A stretch of DNA of 64,000 bases from W0P28-013 sp964570565 (GTDB taxonomy: Bacteria > Bacteroidota > Bacteroidia > Bacteroidales > Paludibacteraceae): the NCBI GenBank assembly GCA_964570565.1, contig CAZMYT010000002.1, positions 186,001-250,000 of the forward strand. Direction: 5' to 3'. The position numbers and the translations under genes were made by a program. Below the pieces are notes generated by a model. That model made no database searches. It was not told the DNA's origin and worked only from the letters and a program-made list of their open reading frames with translations. Shown here one piece after another: positions 16,969-26,467 of the stretch (position 1 is the first letter of the stretch; each line of letters opens with the position of its first letter).

Positions 16969-17166
16969 ATGAAAAAGGAAATAACCTACGAGGAGGCCAT
17001 GTCGCAACTCGAAACGATTGTGAAACAGCTGGAACGAAACGAATTAAGTATTGATGAACTTTCTGCGAAGGTGAAAGAAGCTACCGCGCTTGTGCAACGA
17101 TGCAAGGACATACTTCATACAACAGACGAAGCTATCGAAAAAATGTTAGCTTCTATGGATGTTTAA
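16969..17166 (+). CDS. xseB: Exodeoxyribonuclease VII small subunit
   Basis: A 65-residue, mostly helical protein that matches XseB in size and in the pattern TYEEAMSQLETIVKQLERNELSIDEL, then a second helix with CKDILHTTDEAIEKML. Several XseB copies bind the coiled coils of XseA. It is the last gene of the mnmA-protease-xseA-xseB run; no hairpin terminator is seen in the 18 bases before the converging lpd gene. Confidence 0.93.
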   Translation: MKKEITYEEAMSQLETIVKQLERNELSIDELSAKVKEATALVQRCKDILHTTDEAIEKMLASMDV

Positions 17167-17184
17167 AACGCGTGAGGAATGATT

Positions 17185-18528
17185 TTAGAGCGTGAAAAGC
17201 GTCTCTTTGAATATTTCGCCTACCGAAGGATGCGGAAATATAAGCTTTTTGAATTCGCTCACAGTTAATCCACGTTCCATGGCTAAAGTAGCAATGGCGA
17301 TTAATTCCGATGCTGGATTTCCAATAATATGTGCTCCAAGCAACTGCTGTTCTTCGTTGAATACGAGTTTACATAAGCCATTTCCACCTTCGTTTTCTGC
17401 CACAAAACGACCTGAAAAGGTCATTGGTAATTTCGCCACCTGATAATTAACACCTTTTTCTTTCAATGAATCTTCGGTAGCACCAACTCCAGCTACTTCA
17501 GGATTTGTGTACACTACCGCAGGCACAACGTTGTAATTCATGTCATCTTCTAAGCCTACTAAATGATTGACTGCCACTTCGGCTTCGCGTGAAGCTGTGT
17601 GAGCTAACATAGAAAAACCTGTGATATCACCTATCGCATAAATATGAGGATGCGAGGTTTGCATGTGGCTATTCACGGCAAGCCCTTTACGGAAATGTTC
17701 TAGTTGGAGCGATTCTAATCCTAAATTTTCAAGATTTGGTTGGCGACCAACACACAATAAGATTTGAGTGGTATCTATGCTCTGAATGCCTTCGCTAGTC
17801 GCAAATAGCACATGTTCATTGGAAACTTCTTTTACTTGCGCATTGAGATGGAATGTGATTCCTTTTTTAGCATAATCGGCGCGCAGTAAAGCTGCGATTT
17901 CGGAATCAATGCCAGGTAAAATTTCAGAAGCCATTTCTATGACCGTAACCGCGGTACCAAACGTATTAAATAATCCCGCAAATTCTAATCCAATAACTCC
18001 GCCTCCAACAATCACAAGCGACTCTGGTACTGATTTGGTATCGAGCGCTTCGGTACTGGTCCAGAAAGAGGTTGATTCTAAGCCTTTAATGGGAGGAATA
18101 ACGGTAGAGGATCCAGTACATAAAATCACTTTTTTTGCTTCAAATAACTCGTTATTGCAAGCTATTTCAATGTGATTGGTAGCACTTTGTATAGAGGCTT
18201 CACCATTTACTACCGTGATAGTATGTTCAGCCATTTTTGTACGTATACCGGCATTTAGTTTGCGCACAATTTTATTTTTTCGAGCTACTATTTTTTCGTA
18301 ATCAAACGCTAAGTTGTCTAACGTGATACCGTATTTTGAACTGTTTTGAGCATTTTGGTAGAGTTTTGCGCTATATAGCATTGTTTTTGTTGGGATACAG
18401 CCTTCGTTTAAACATACGCCTCCTAGTTGTTTTTTTTCAAACAAAACAACGGTTAAACCGCCTTGAGCAGCACGTTCGGCCGCTGTGTAACCAGCTGGTC
18501 CTCCACCAATGATAGCTAAATCAAACAT
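17185..18528 (-). CDS. lpdA: Dihydrolipoyl dehydrogenase
   Basis: A 447-residue FAD disulfide oxidoreductase that reoxidises lipoamide for 2-oxoacid dehydrogenases and the glycine cleavage system. It has the FAD motif GGGPAG at 8-13, the redox pair Cys39/Cys44 (GGVCLNEGC), the NAD motif VGGGVIGLEFA near 175, the second FAD motif YAIGD, and the C-terminal His433/Glu438 base pair (HPSVGE, where many members have HPTLSE). No other dehydrogenase-complex gene is adjacent; the lipoylated GcvH at 56.6-57.0 kb is a possible partner. It overlaps the M23 peptidase stop by 1 base and shares its operon with ndk. Confidence 0.92.
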   Translation of the reverse strand: MFDLAIIGGGPAGYTAAERAAQGGLTVVLFEKKQLGGVCLNEGCIPTKTMLYSAKLYQNAQNSSKYGITLDNLAFDYEKIVARKNKIVRKLNAGIRTKMAEHTITVVNGEASIQSATNHIEIACNNELFEAKKVILCTGSSTVIPPIKGLESTSFWTSTEALDTKSVPESLVIVGGGVIGLEFAGLFNTFGTAVTVIEMASEILPGIDSEIAALLRADYAKKGITFHLNAQVKEVSNEHVLFATSEGIQSIDTTQILLCVGRQPNLENLGLESLQLEHFRKGLAVNSHMQTSHPHIYAIGDITGFSMLAHTASREAEVAVNHLVGLEDDMNYNVVPAVVYTNPEVAGVGATEDSLKEKGVNYQVAKLPMTFSGRFVAENEGGNGLCKLVFNEEQQLLGAHIIGNPASELIAIATLAMERGLTVSEFKKLIFPHPSVGEIFKETLFTL

Positions 18529-19421
18529 TATTTATAGCGTATTTTTTTACCAACTCGTAATACCGTATTTGGACGCATTTTATTCAGTTTACAAAGTTGT
18601 TTCACGGTCACTCCATATCGGCGTGCAATTTTCGAAAGATTGTCTCCAGGACGGACTTTATGATAACGTGCCTGTGAAATAACTTTGAGCTCTTGAGCGT
18701 GACTAAAGGTCTCTTTTTTGACAATGTAAAAATCTTTTTTACAGAGATGTTTCGTCTCAAAATCAATTAATTTGGTTGGGTTAAATGCATTGCCTAAAAA
18801 TCGTACTTCATAATGCAAGTGCGGCCCAGTAGAATGTCCAGTATTGCCTCCTAAAGCAATAATATCGCCCGCTTTGACTGTTTGATTGATGTTGACTAAC
18901 ACTTCTAACAGGTGGGCGTATACGGTTTCCAAACCATTATCATGACGAATAACCAAATAATGACCATAGCCTTTGCGCTCATAATCTACAATGCGTACTT
19001 TTCCACCAAAAGTAGCACGAATGGTGTCGCCTATTTTTACGCCTAAATCGATACCATAATGGTAACGATATTTACGCATACCAAAATTCGAAGTTACGTG
19101 ATTGCTTCTGAGTGGATACACAAAATCGGCACAGTTAATATAAACGGAATCAGGTAAACTATCTATTTTTATACGATAGGGGTTTAATCGTTCTGAAGTC
19201 CAAGAATAGTTATATAATTCACATGCTGGATTACTGTACCGGTCTATTGTGTCTCTAACAAATGATTTGGTCGAAACAAAATCTTTATGAGCATCGATAT
19301 CATCTAGTTCAAAAAATTCTGTTGAATCATTCTCGTCTAAAACGGGCGAAATGGCGTAAGAATAGTTGAAGAATCCACTTAAAAAGAGACTGCCAATTAG
19401 GAATAGTTTTAGATCACTCAT
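18528..19421 (-). CDS. M23 peptidoglycan endopeptidase with LysM domain
   Basis: A 297-residue exported protein. After a signal or anchor segment (about 5-23) and a linker comes a LytM/M23 domain: metal ligands His121 and Asp125 (HYGIDLG), His170 (VYAHLLE) and His203 (HLHYE). A C-terminal LysM domain (about 253-297: YHKVRPGDNLSKIARRYGV) binds peptidoglycan. All M23 ligands are present, so it is likely an active cell-wall hydrolase rather than a degenerate regulator. Start and stop codons overlap ndk and lpdA by 1 base, so the three are translated as a coupled set. Confidence 0.92.
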   Translation of the reverse strand: MSDLKLFLIGSLFLSGFFNYSYAISPVLDENDSTEFFELDDIDAHKDFVSTKSFVRDTIDRYSNPACELYNYSWTSERLNPYRIKIDSLPDSVYINCADFVYPLRSNHVTSNFGMRKYRYHYGIDLGVKIGDTIRATFGGKVRIVDYERKGYGHYLVIRHDNGLETVYAHLLEVLVNINQTVKAGDIIALGGNTGHSTGPHLHYEVRFLGNAFNPTKLIDFETKHLCKKDFYIVKKETFSHAQELKVISQARYHKVRPGDNLSKIARRYGVTVKQLCKLNKMRPNTVLRVGKKIRYK

Positions 19422-19882
19422 TATTTTTCGTCTGTTGCATATAAAAAGCTGTGACCAACTTTTGAATAATCAAATAGTTCTTCAGGTTTGAAGAATCGGT
19501 TTAGCTCAATCACGGCGTTTTCCACAGAATCGGATGTGTGAATGATGTTTTCTTGCATACTCATACCAAAATCACCACGAATAGTACCGGGCGTGGCATT
19601 ACGTGAATTGGTGACACCAGTCATGTTGCGTACAACTTGTACACAATCTAAACCTTCCCAACAGCAAACAATAACAGGGGAAGCCTTCATTGAGGATGCG
19701 ATACGAGGAAAAAAGGGTTTATCAACTAAGTGACTGTAGTGTTCTGCTAAAATGGTGTCATCTAATTGAATCATCTTGAGACCTGATAATTTAAGACCTT
19801 TACGTTCGAAACGATTGATGATATCTCCCACTAATTCGCGTTGAATAGCACCAGGTTTGATGATAACGAGTGTTTTTTCCAT
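19421..19882 (-). CDS. ndk: Nucleoside diphosphate kinase
   Basis: A 153-residue enzyme that transfers the gamma phosphate between nucleotides. It begins with KTLVIIKPGA (Lys9), and has the phosphohistidine His115 in NIIHTSDS, plus RNATPGTIRGDFG. Length is slightly above the bacterial norm of about 140. First gene of ndk-M23-lpdA. A -7-like TACTTTTG lies at 19945-19938 in the leader, without a well-placed -33. Confidence 0.96.
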   Translation of the reverse strand: MEKTLVIIKPGAIQRELVGDIINRFERKGLKLSGLKMIQLDDTILAEHYSHLVDKPFFPRIASSMKASPVIVCCWEGLDCVQVVRNMTGVTNSRNATPGTIRGDFGMSMQENIIHTSDSVENAVIELNRFFKPEELFDYSKVGHSFLYATDEK

Positions 19883-20023
19883 AGTTTATGTGATATGATA
19901 TTATATATATTGATTTGTTATTATTTGTGCAGGACAACAAAAGTAAGTTTTTTTTTCGAAAGTTCTATACAAAATAAGGTTATAAATAGTCAAAAAAATC
20001 CTAATCAGTGCTTAAGGGATTAT

Positions 20024-20060
20024 AAAAAAGGCTGTCGCATTTGATGCAACAGCCTTTTTT
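20024..20060 (-). terminator. Intrinsic terminator after the M16 protease gene
   Basis: Arms AAAAAAGGCTGT...GCAT and ATGC...ACAGCCTTTTTT (20024-20060) pair with one internal mismatch around TTG. On the minus strand it follows the M16 stop codon by 18 bases and ends in a T-run. Confidence 0.75.
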
Positions 20061-20078
20061 TATTATAAAAACTAGGTA

Positions 20079-23024
20079 TTAAAATCCTCCTTTGAACAGT
20101 CTTGAAGGGCTCATTTTAGTTACTTTACCCCATTTAGCTTGAATAGCTTTCAAGTCGATGGTTTTGGCATCACCGGTAATAACTACTACAATAGGTTGTC
20201 CTTTAATGTATTTGTTGTAGAAATTAGTGATTTGTTCAAATTGTAAAGCATCCACTTTAGGCATATTTACTTTAGCTGGATCTTCTGTGTAACCTAATTT
20301 TTGCCATGCATCAAACACAAAGCTTGCTTCGCGGAATGATGGTTTGTCAGTTAATGACGATTGACGTAAATAGGTTTTAATATTATCTAAACGTTCAGGA
20401 TATACTGGCATGTTTTTAAGTAAATCCATGTAAACATCTACAGCTTCGGCTACTTTGTCACCTTGAGTTCCCACGTAACCAATTAAGTAAGATTCTTTAC
20501 CGGTTACTTGAGGCGTTACCATAGCTCCGTAAGCCGTGTAGGCCATTGAGCGTTTTTCACGAATTTCGTTCATAACCAATCCGCTAAAGCCGCCGCTGAA
20601 GTATTGGTTGAAGGCTTCGTAATCTACATCCTCCGAAATGTTATAAGGTTGTCCATTTACATAGAAGTAAATCTTAGCTTGTTGCATCTCTTTGTTAGGC
20701 AAGAAATAGATAGTTTGTGCATCGTATTTTACACGGTCTCTGATGATTGGAGATTCACTCTTCTTTAAACCATCTTTCAAAGGTAAGTTGGCTTTGAAAA
20801 TTTCAGCTGCTTGAGCCGCTGGGGTATGCCCTACAAAGTGGATATCCAATTCATAGTTAGTTGCATCGATAATAGTTTTTGTTAAATCACCAATAGTTAA
20901 TAGATAGTTTACAGATACGTCGCCATCAGGGCTTACATTCACATTGTACATATCTTTTACATCAATACGATCAATGTATTCAGATTTATCTTTGTAAAGC
21001 ACATATTCCATCAAAGCGTCTGATAACATGTCTGGATTTTTCTTTTCAATCATGCGGTTGTTTAATTCTCCACCGATAACACGTTCCAACTGTTTGTTGT
21101 CCAGTTTAGGGAACAATGTTTGACGAGTCATTAATTTACAGATTTCAGCCAAGTTTTTTTCATCTCCAGTCAACTGAATATAAAAATAACTATCGCTTAC
21201 ACCGTAAGAGCAAGAAGCGCCAAGTTCGCTAAATTGACGACGTAACGATTGTGCATCTACATCAGGCATTACACCAGCGGTGTTCATCAATGCAGTTGCA
21301 TATTCCAATTTAGGCATTTTTTCAGTACCAACACCATATTTCAAAGTCAATGTAAATACATCGTTTACTTTGTTGTCAGAGCAGAACAAGGTAACATCGT
21401 TGTAAAGTTTTACTTTTTTTACATCGTTGAAATCATTGTACTTTTCTTGAATCGTGCCTATTGGCATTGCTTTAATTTTTTGAGAGTAAGCTGTTTCTAC
21501 ACCTTTTGGAGGGTCTAAAGGTTTAATCTCAGGTTTTTTCAATTTATTCTTTTTAGGAGTACCTTCTTCAATGGTAACGGTAATGTGGTTGCCACCTAAA
21601 TATTTTTGTGCTGTGCGTTGTACGTCTTCGCGTGTGATAGCGTTCACACGTTCATTCATTTTTAAATAAACATCTACTGGTTCATTGTAAGCAAAAGCAT
21701 AAGTAAGAACGTCCACTTTTGATGAAGGTCTTTCGAACATCACTTTGTATGACTGTAACAATTGTGCTTTTACCGATTGGAATAACCAATCTTCAAATGT
21801 GCCATTTTTTAGTTTATCCACCTCTTTCATGATGATTTTTTCAGTAGCACTATTTGATTCGTACATGTTTTGTGCGATATCAAAATAAGGCACTGCCATC
21901 ACTAAAATACGACCTAAATCGCGACGTGCGTCATTTTGAGCAAATGCCATTTGAATATCACCATCCAACATAAGTTTATCGAGCAAACCTGTGCTGTGTT
22001 CATTGTTAAGCAATGATAGGGTGAAATCTAAAAGTAATTCATCTTTGTCTCCTTTTTTCACGCCATTGTAACCCCATACTACTTGAGGGTAATAACCTAA
22101 TTTAGCAGATACTTTAGGGTTACCTTCGAATGCGGTAGGATTATAAGTTGGACGTGCTGGTAATTCTTTAGCTTTTAAGCGGCCAAATTTTTCAGCAATC
22201 ATTGGTTTTACCGTTTCTGAGTCAAAGTTTCCTACCAAAACTAAAGCCATGTTGTTAGGTACATACCACGTTTCGAAAAATTTAATAAGTGCACTTAAAC
22301 TAGGATTTTTTAAGTGTTCAGGTTTTCCAATAACATCGCGTGAGTAAGGATGACCTTTGTATAGGTTGTCGAACAAAAATTCAGTAACATGTGTTTCGTT
22401 GTCGTCTTGGTACATGTTATATTCTTCGAATACATTTTCCAATTCGGCTTGAAATGAACGAAATACAGGATCCATTAAACGTTCTGAGTTCAACTCTAAC
22501 CATTTTTCCATTTGGAACGAAGGGAAGTTATTGAAGTAAGCGGTCAAGTCATAGCTTGTGAATGCATTTAAGCCTTCGCCGCCCATTCCTTCAGTCAAAT
22601 TTGAGAAATCATCAGTAGCACCAAATTTGGCAGCTTCCATTGATTTTTCGTTGATGGTTTTAATAATTTCAGCACGTACTTTTTCGTCGGTTGTTGTAGC
22701 TAGTTGATCGTACAACTTAATGATTTCTTCGTACAATGGTTTTTCTTTGCTCCAATCGAGTGCACCGATGTTTTTCGTGCCTTTGAACAACACGTGTTCC
22801 AAGTAGTGAGCTAAGCCAGTGTAATCAGCCGGTTCGTCAAGTGCTCCAGCACGGGTGACGATACGTCCGTGCACATCAGGTTGATTGTGATCTTCCCATA
22901 AGAAAACGGTTAAACCGTTATCCAATTTGTACTGAGTCAAACCTTTACTTGGGTCTTGTTGAGCAAATACGCTCGATGTCAAGGCCAGTAAGGCGACTAA
23001 CATTGCATAAACTTTTGTTTTCAT
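20079..23024 (-). CDS. M16 family zinc protease (pitrilysin/insulinase type), exported
   Basis: A 981-residue double-length M16 protease with a signal peptide (to about residue 22). The inverted zinc motif HxxEH is His73-Tyr-Leu-Glu76-His77 within the TGLAHYLEHVLFKGT segment, with the third ligand expected in the VFEEYNM segment near residue 195. A second, non-catalytic M16 half follows (from about 520) with the RxxY-type segment EIREKRSMAYTAYG near 845. It probably degrades peptides in the periplasm or at the outer membrane. It is the last gene after DUF2975 and XRE genes (gap 39 bases), and is followed by a terminator. Confidence 0.92.
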   Translation of the reverse strand: MKTKVYAMLVALLALTSSVFAQQDPSKGLTQYKLDNGLTVFLWEDHNQPDVHGRIVTRAGALDEPADYTGLAHYLEHVLFKGTKNIGALDWSKEKPLYEEIIKLYDQLATTTDEKVRAEIIKTINEKSMEAAKFGATDDFSNLTEGMGGEGLNAFTSYDLTAYFNNFPSFQMEKWLELNSERLMDPVFRSFQAELENVFEEYNMYQDDNETHVTEFLFDNLYKGHPYSRDVIGKPEHLKNPSLSALIKFFETWYVPNNMALVLVGNFDSETVKPMIAEKFGRLKAKELPARPTYNPTAFEGNPKVSAKLGYYPQVVWGYNGVKKGDKDELLLDFTLSLLNNEHSTGLLDKLMLDGDIQMAFAQNDARRDLGRILVMAVPYFDIAQNMYESNSATEKIIMKEVDKLKNGTFEDWLFQSVKAQLLQSYKVMFERPSSKVDVLTYAFAYNEPVDVYLKMNERVNAITREDVQRTAQKYLGGNHITVTIEEGTPKKNKLKKPEIKPLDPPKGVETAYSQKIKAMPIGTIQEKYNDFNDVKKVKLYNDVTLFCSDNKVNDVFTLTLKYGVGTEKMPKLEYATALMNTAGVMPDVDAQSLRRQFSELGASCSYGVSDSYFYIQLTGDEKNLAEICKLMTRQTLFPKLDNKQLERVIGGELNNRMIEKKNPDMLSDALMEYVLYKDKSEYIDRIDVKDMYNVNVSPDGDVSVNYLLTIGDLTKTIIDATNYELDIHFVGHTPAAQAAEIFKANLPLKDGLKKSESPIIRDRVKYDAQTIYFLPNKEMQQAKIYFYVNGQPYNISEDVDYEAFNQYFSGGFSGLVMNEIREKRSMAYTAYGAMVTPQVTGKESYLIGYVGTQGDKVAEAVDVYMDLLKNMPVYPERLDNIKTYLRQSSLTDKPSFREASFVFDAWQKLGYTEDPAKVNMPKVDALQFEQITNFYNKYIKGQPIVVVITGDAKTIDLKAIQAKWGKVTKMSPSRLFKGGF

Positions 23025-23063
23025 AATTTTTTAATAAAGTGATTAAAAATAGTTGTCTGTATT

Positions 23064-23267
23064 TTATTTTTCAAATTCCAAAATATCTCCAGGTTGGCAG
23101 TCGAGTACTTCACAAATGGCCTCGAGCGTGCTAAAACGAATAGCTTTCGCTTTTCCCGTTTTTAAAATAGAAAGATTGGCAGGTGTCACATCTACTTTTT
23201 CTGATAGTTCGTTGAGTGACATTTTTCGTTTAGCCATCATCACATCTAAATTCACAATAATTGACAT
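23064..23267 (-). CDS. Small XRE-type DNA-binding regulator
   Basis: A 67-residue helix-turn-helix protein of the Cro/CI type, YozG-like: KMSLNELSEKVDVTPANLS is the helix-turn-helix, then FSTLEAICEVLDCQPGDIL, the usual family ending. It starts 20 bases after the DUF2975 gene. Small XRE proteins of this kind are very often paired with a DUF2975 membrane protein and are thought to regulate their own locus; the inducing signal is unknown. Confidence 0.88.
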   Translation of the reverse strand: MSIIVNLDVMMAKRKMSLNELSEKVDVTPANLSILKTGKAKAIRFSTLEAICEVLDCQPGDILEFEK

Positions 23268-23287
23268 AGTGTTTTGTTTTTTTTCTG

Positions 23288-23950
23288 TTAAATGGTTAAA
23301 TCTTGTTCTTTTTTATAGCCTGTTGCTAAGCGCAATATTTCATTCATTAATAAAATAACTAGCCCCATCACAATGTCATCCCAATCAATAATATTGGAGT
23401 AACTGATAGTATAGTCAGCTAGTTCTACAGCTTGGCGCGCCACAAATACGCCTAAACCTTGCCATATGGTGCTCATAGCTCCTAAAACAAGAAATCCGAT
23501 ACCAATAATATTAATGCGTTTGATATTAATTTCTTCAAATACTTCAGAGCGACGGAACGATAAAATAATTTTAATAAACACTACTAATACGTAGAAATAA
23601 CAAATAACGATACCTAGATTCAGTAAGCCATTGATTATTGAAATAATCAGTTCGGCGGTTGTTTTTTCGTGTGTCCCTTCAGGATAAAAGGCCACAATAG
23701 ATGCTTTTGACGGTACTAATGAAAGTGGTGCGCCATTTTTGACATTGTCCGCATTTAGAGCAATATCATCCGTTTTTGGTGTTAAATCCAAATAGGTAAA
23801 ACTTTCGGAATTCAAACCGTTGTCAATTTCAAACGAGGCGATGCCATAACCCAACTGAAAGCCTTCAACAAAGGACATGATTGTGTTTTGAAAAACAGCA
23901 ATCAAAAAACTCACCAAAAGCAAGGTGCATAGAATTTTAAAACGTTTCAT
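23288..23950 (-). CDS. DUF2975 family membrane protein
   Basis: A 220-residue protein with four predicted membrane helices (about 8-27, 105-128, 147-168, 190-208) and an extracytoplasmic segment between helices 1 and 2. Topology and the adjoining XRE gene fit DUF2975. Its function is unknown; pairing with the regulator suggests a membrane sensor or stress response module. The ATG at 23950 is followed by a normal membrane start (KRFKILCTLLLVSFLI). Confidence 0.78.
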   Translation of the reverse strand: MKRFKILCTLLLVSFLIAVFQNTIMSFVEGFQLGYGIASFEIDNGLNSESFTYLDLTPKTDDIALNADNVKNGAPLSLVPSKASIVAFYPEGTHEKTTAELIISIINGLLNLGIVICYFYVLVVFIKIILSFRRSEVFEEINIKRINIIGIGFLVLGAMSTIWQGLGVFVARQAVELADYTISYSNIIDWDDIVMGLVILLMNEILRLATGYKKEQDLTI

Positions 23951-24176
23951 ACGCGTTTATAGTTTAAAATGTTTATAATTTCGATGCAAAGGAAATGATT
24001 AATTTTCGAATAACCAAATATTTTTATCGTTTTTCGATATTTTTTTATTGAAAAAGTTTATTTTACCCTTAACTATTATAAAATATGTGAAAATCAATTG
24101 CGTAAAATTGTCTTAAATTGTGATATATGTTTGTTAAAATATATACCTTTGTCACTACTCGTTAAATTAAAAGCCT

Positions 24177-25448
24177 ATGACCGAGCAATTTTTACAGTAT
24201 GTTTGGTTTCAAAAATTGTTTTCGCCTTTGCAAGTTACTTCGCAGGGTGAATCTGTTGAAATTATTGATGTGGGGCAACTCAATACCGATGCTGGTCCCG
24301 ATGTATTTAATGCGAAAGTGAAGATAAACAACACTTTATGGGCTGGCAATGTGGAATTTCATCAAAAATCGAGCGACTGGGCACGTCATGGGCACACCCA
24401 AAACCCTGCTTACAATTCTGTAATTTTACATGTTGTGTTCGATATTGATGCCATTATTTATCGTGCCGATGGTAGCGAAATGCCACAAATACGTTTGAAC
24501 TTTTCTCCTCATTTGCTGCAACAATACGAAGTTTTACAACAACAAAACTCATTTGTGGCGTGTGAGAAAAATTTAGGCAAAGTGTCGTCGGTTCATCTTC
24601 ACAATTGGCTCGATCGTTTATTGGTAGAGCGTTTGGAACAGAAAACTCATGTGATTGAAACATTATTAAACCAAACTACCAACAATTGGGAAGAGGTTTT
24701 TTATATCGTTTTGGCTCGTAATTTTGGTTTTTCCACTAATGCGTTAGCGTTTGAATTGCTCGCCAAATCGTTACCGTTAAATATTTTAGCAAAACACAAA
24801 AATAACTTGATGCAACTGGAAGCTTTGTTGTTTGGTCAAGCAGGTTTGCTTGAAAAAACCAATACTGATGATGCGTATGTTACTCAATTAAAGAACGAAT
24901 ATCACTTTTTGCGAACCAAATATCAGTTAGAGCCAATTGATTATTCGTTGTGGAAACTATTACGTTTGCGTCCTGCTAATTTTCCTACTGTGCGCTTGGC
25001 ACAATTCGCTACCTTGATTCACCAATCGAGTAAATTATTTTCTAAAATTCTCGAAACAACTTCTTATAATGACTTGCGTCCGCTGTTTCAATGTGAAGTG
25101 TCCGATTATTGGTTGACGCATTATTTGTTTGGCGAATCGAGTAAGTTGGTGTCCAAAAAGTTGTCAAAATCTTCCATTGATAGTTTACTGATTAACACGG
25201 TCGTTCCGTTTTTATTCCATTATGGTAAAGTAAATAATAATGAGGAACTTGTACAACGTTCTTTTGATTTGCTAAGTACCATTACGCCAGAGAAAAATCA
25301 CATAGTGACTGGATTCGAAAATTGTGGTATTAAATCTCAGTCCGCCTACGATTCACAGGCACTTATTCAGTTAAAACGAGGTTACTGCGACTTGCATAAA
25401 TGCCTGCAATGTCATATATCAAAACAGGTGCTTTATGCAAAATTATAA
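24177..25448 (+). CDS. DUF2851 family protein
   Basis: A 423-residue cytoplasmic protein typical of the Bacteroidetes DUF2851 family: it opens with FLQYVWFQKLF, followed by DVGQLNTDAGPDVFNAKV and WAGNVEFHQKSSDWARHGH, segments I associate with this family. The acidic and His residues of those segments look nuclease-like (D-x-G-P-D-F, then EFH.K), but no function is established. The C-terminus has a Cys/His-rich end (GYCDLHKCLQCHI), perhaps a metal site. A TACCTTTG -7-like box lies at 24144-24151. It is not obviously linked to neighbouring genes. Confidence 0.75.
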   Translation: MTEQFLQYVWFQKLFSPLQVTSQGESVEIIDVGQLNTDAGPDVFNAKVKINNTLWAGNVEFHQKSSDWARHGHTQNPAYNSVILHVVFDIDAIIYRADGSEMPQIRLNFSPHLLQQYEVLQQQNSFVACEKNLGKVSSVHLHNWLDRLLVERLEQKTHVIETLLNQTTNNWEEVFYIVLARNFGFSTNALAFELLAKSLPLNILAKHKNNLMQLEALLFGQAGLLEKTNTDDAYVTQLKNEYHFLRTKYQLEPIDYSLWKLLRLRPANFPTVRLAQFATLIHQSSKLFSKILETTSYNDLRPLFQCEVSDYWLTHYLFGESSKLVSKKLSKSSIDSLLINTVVPFLFHYGKVNNNEELVQRSFDLLSTITPEKNHIVTGFENCGIKSQSAYDSQALIQLKRGYCDLHKCLQCHISKQVLYAKL

Positions 25449-25453
25449 CTAAA

Positions 25454-25485
25454 TTGTTTTTTTTACTGATTTTTTACTACTTTTG
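25454..25485 (+). promoter_or_regulatory. Promoter of the membrane protein gene at 25527
   Basis: TTG at 25454-25456, a 21-base spacer, then TACTTTTG at 25478-25485, 42 bases upstream of the ATG. Fits the Bacteroidetes promoter consensus. Confidence 0.6.
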
Positions 25486-25526
25486 TCTCATTGGTATTTA
25501 ATTATTCATCTTAAAATCATTTTGTT

Positions 25527-26354
25527 ATGGAAAAGAAAATTACCGTTTTTGGCGTTATTGGCGAGGGTTTTTCCATTGGTATGAAAAACTCATTGTCATT
25601 GCTGGGTGCTGTCATTTTGTACGCACTTACTATTTGGATTCCTTACCTTAATGTGGGAACCACCATTGCTATGTGTTCTATCCCAGTAGAATTGAGCAAA
25701 GGAAAAGTTATTTCTCCATTTTTCATTTTCGATGCAAAATATCGAAAATACATGGGCGAATTTTTCTTATTGTTGGGACTTGTGTCTATTGCCGTAGTGC
25801 CATTGATTTTATTTGGATTTTTTCCAGCTATCGTTATCTCTTTAGCATGGTCGTTAGCTGTTTTTCTCTTGCTTGATAAAGGCGTTTCGCCAGGTGAAGC
25901 GTTGATACAAAGTAATAAGTTGACTTACGGTTATAAATGGACATTGTTTTTCATCTCGCTTGTGTTGGGATTAATTACTACCGTCATTTTGTTGTATCCT
26001 ATTTTTGCTCTTGTCGATTTCACGAGTTGTTGTGAGTTTGATTCATTAGAGAGCCTAGAAGGAATGTCTATGCCTTGGTGGCCAATTATTATGATTATAA
26101 TTGTGTCGTTAGTATTTCAATTTGTATCGTTGGGCGCATCGGCTGTTGTCTATCGTAAACTGACAGAACCTGCTCCTGTTAAAGCTGAACCTAAACCAGC
26201 TCCAGCACCTGTTGTTGCTGAACCAGTGGTGAAAGAAAAACCAGCACCAGCACCTAAAGCTGAAGAGGTAAAACCAAAAGCAAGTAAACCTGCTGTTAAA
26301 AAGCCAGCTGCAAAAAAACCGGCAGCTAAAAAACCTACTAAAAAAGCAGAATAA
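25527..26354 (+). CDS. Membrane protein with Lys/Ala/Pro-rich histone-H1-like tail
   Basis: A 275-residue protein of two unlike parts. Residues 1-215 hold about five hydrophobic membrane segments, resembling the DUF975/glycerophosphodiester-phosphodiesterase-membrane-domain type of bacterial multi-span proteins, though I cannot name a family. Residues about 216-275 form a low-complexity tail that begins with alternating Pro/Ala/Glu and ends as a series of KKPAAKKPA-like repeats, similar in composition to eukaryotic histone H1 tails and bacterial AlgP/HupN-like proteins. If the tail is cytoplasmic it could bind nucleic acid or acidic polymers. It is monocistronic, with its own promoter and terminator. 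Confidence 0.7.
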   Translation: MEKKITVFGVIGEGFSIGMKNSLSLLGAVILYALTIWIPYLNVGTTIAMCSIPVELSKGKVISPFFIFDAKYRKYMGEFFLLLGLVSIAVVPLILFGFFPAIVISLAWSLAVFLLLDKGVSPGEALIQSNKLTYGYKWTLFFISLVLGLITTVILLYPIFALVDFTSCCEFDSLESLEGMSMPWWPIIMIIIVSLVFQFVSLGASAVVYRKLTEPAPVKAEPKPAPAPVVAEPVVKEKPAPAPKAEEVKPKASKPAVKKPAAKKPAAKKPTKKAE

Positions 26355-26372
26355 CAGAATCGGTTGTCTGAT

Positions 26373-26415
26373 AAAAAACTCCGCAAAAACCACATGGGCT
26401 TTGCGGAGTTTTTTT
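26373..26415 (+). terminator. Intrinsic terminator before polA
   Basis: Arms AAAAAACTCCGCAAA (26373-26387) and TTTGCGGAGTTTTTT (from 26400) pair exactly around a 12-base loop and end in a T-run. It follows the membrane protein gene by 18 bases. Confidence 0.88.
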
Positions 26416-26467
26416 GTATCTTTGTCCAATAGATTTTGTCACAACGTATTATACATAACCCCGTTTC

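Noticed and set aside
26109..26429. Open frames opposite the low-complexity tail of the membrane protein
   Set aside because: They mirror the Lys/Ala/Pro codon repeats and have implausible composition.
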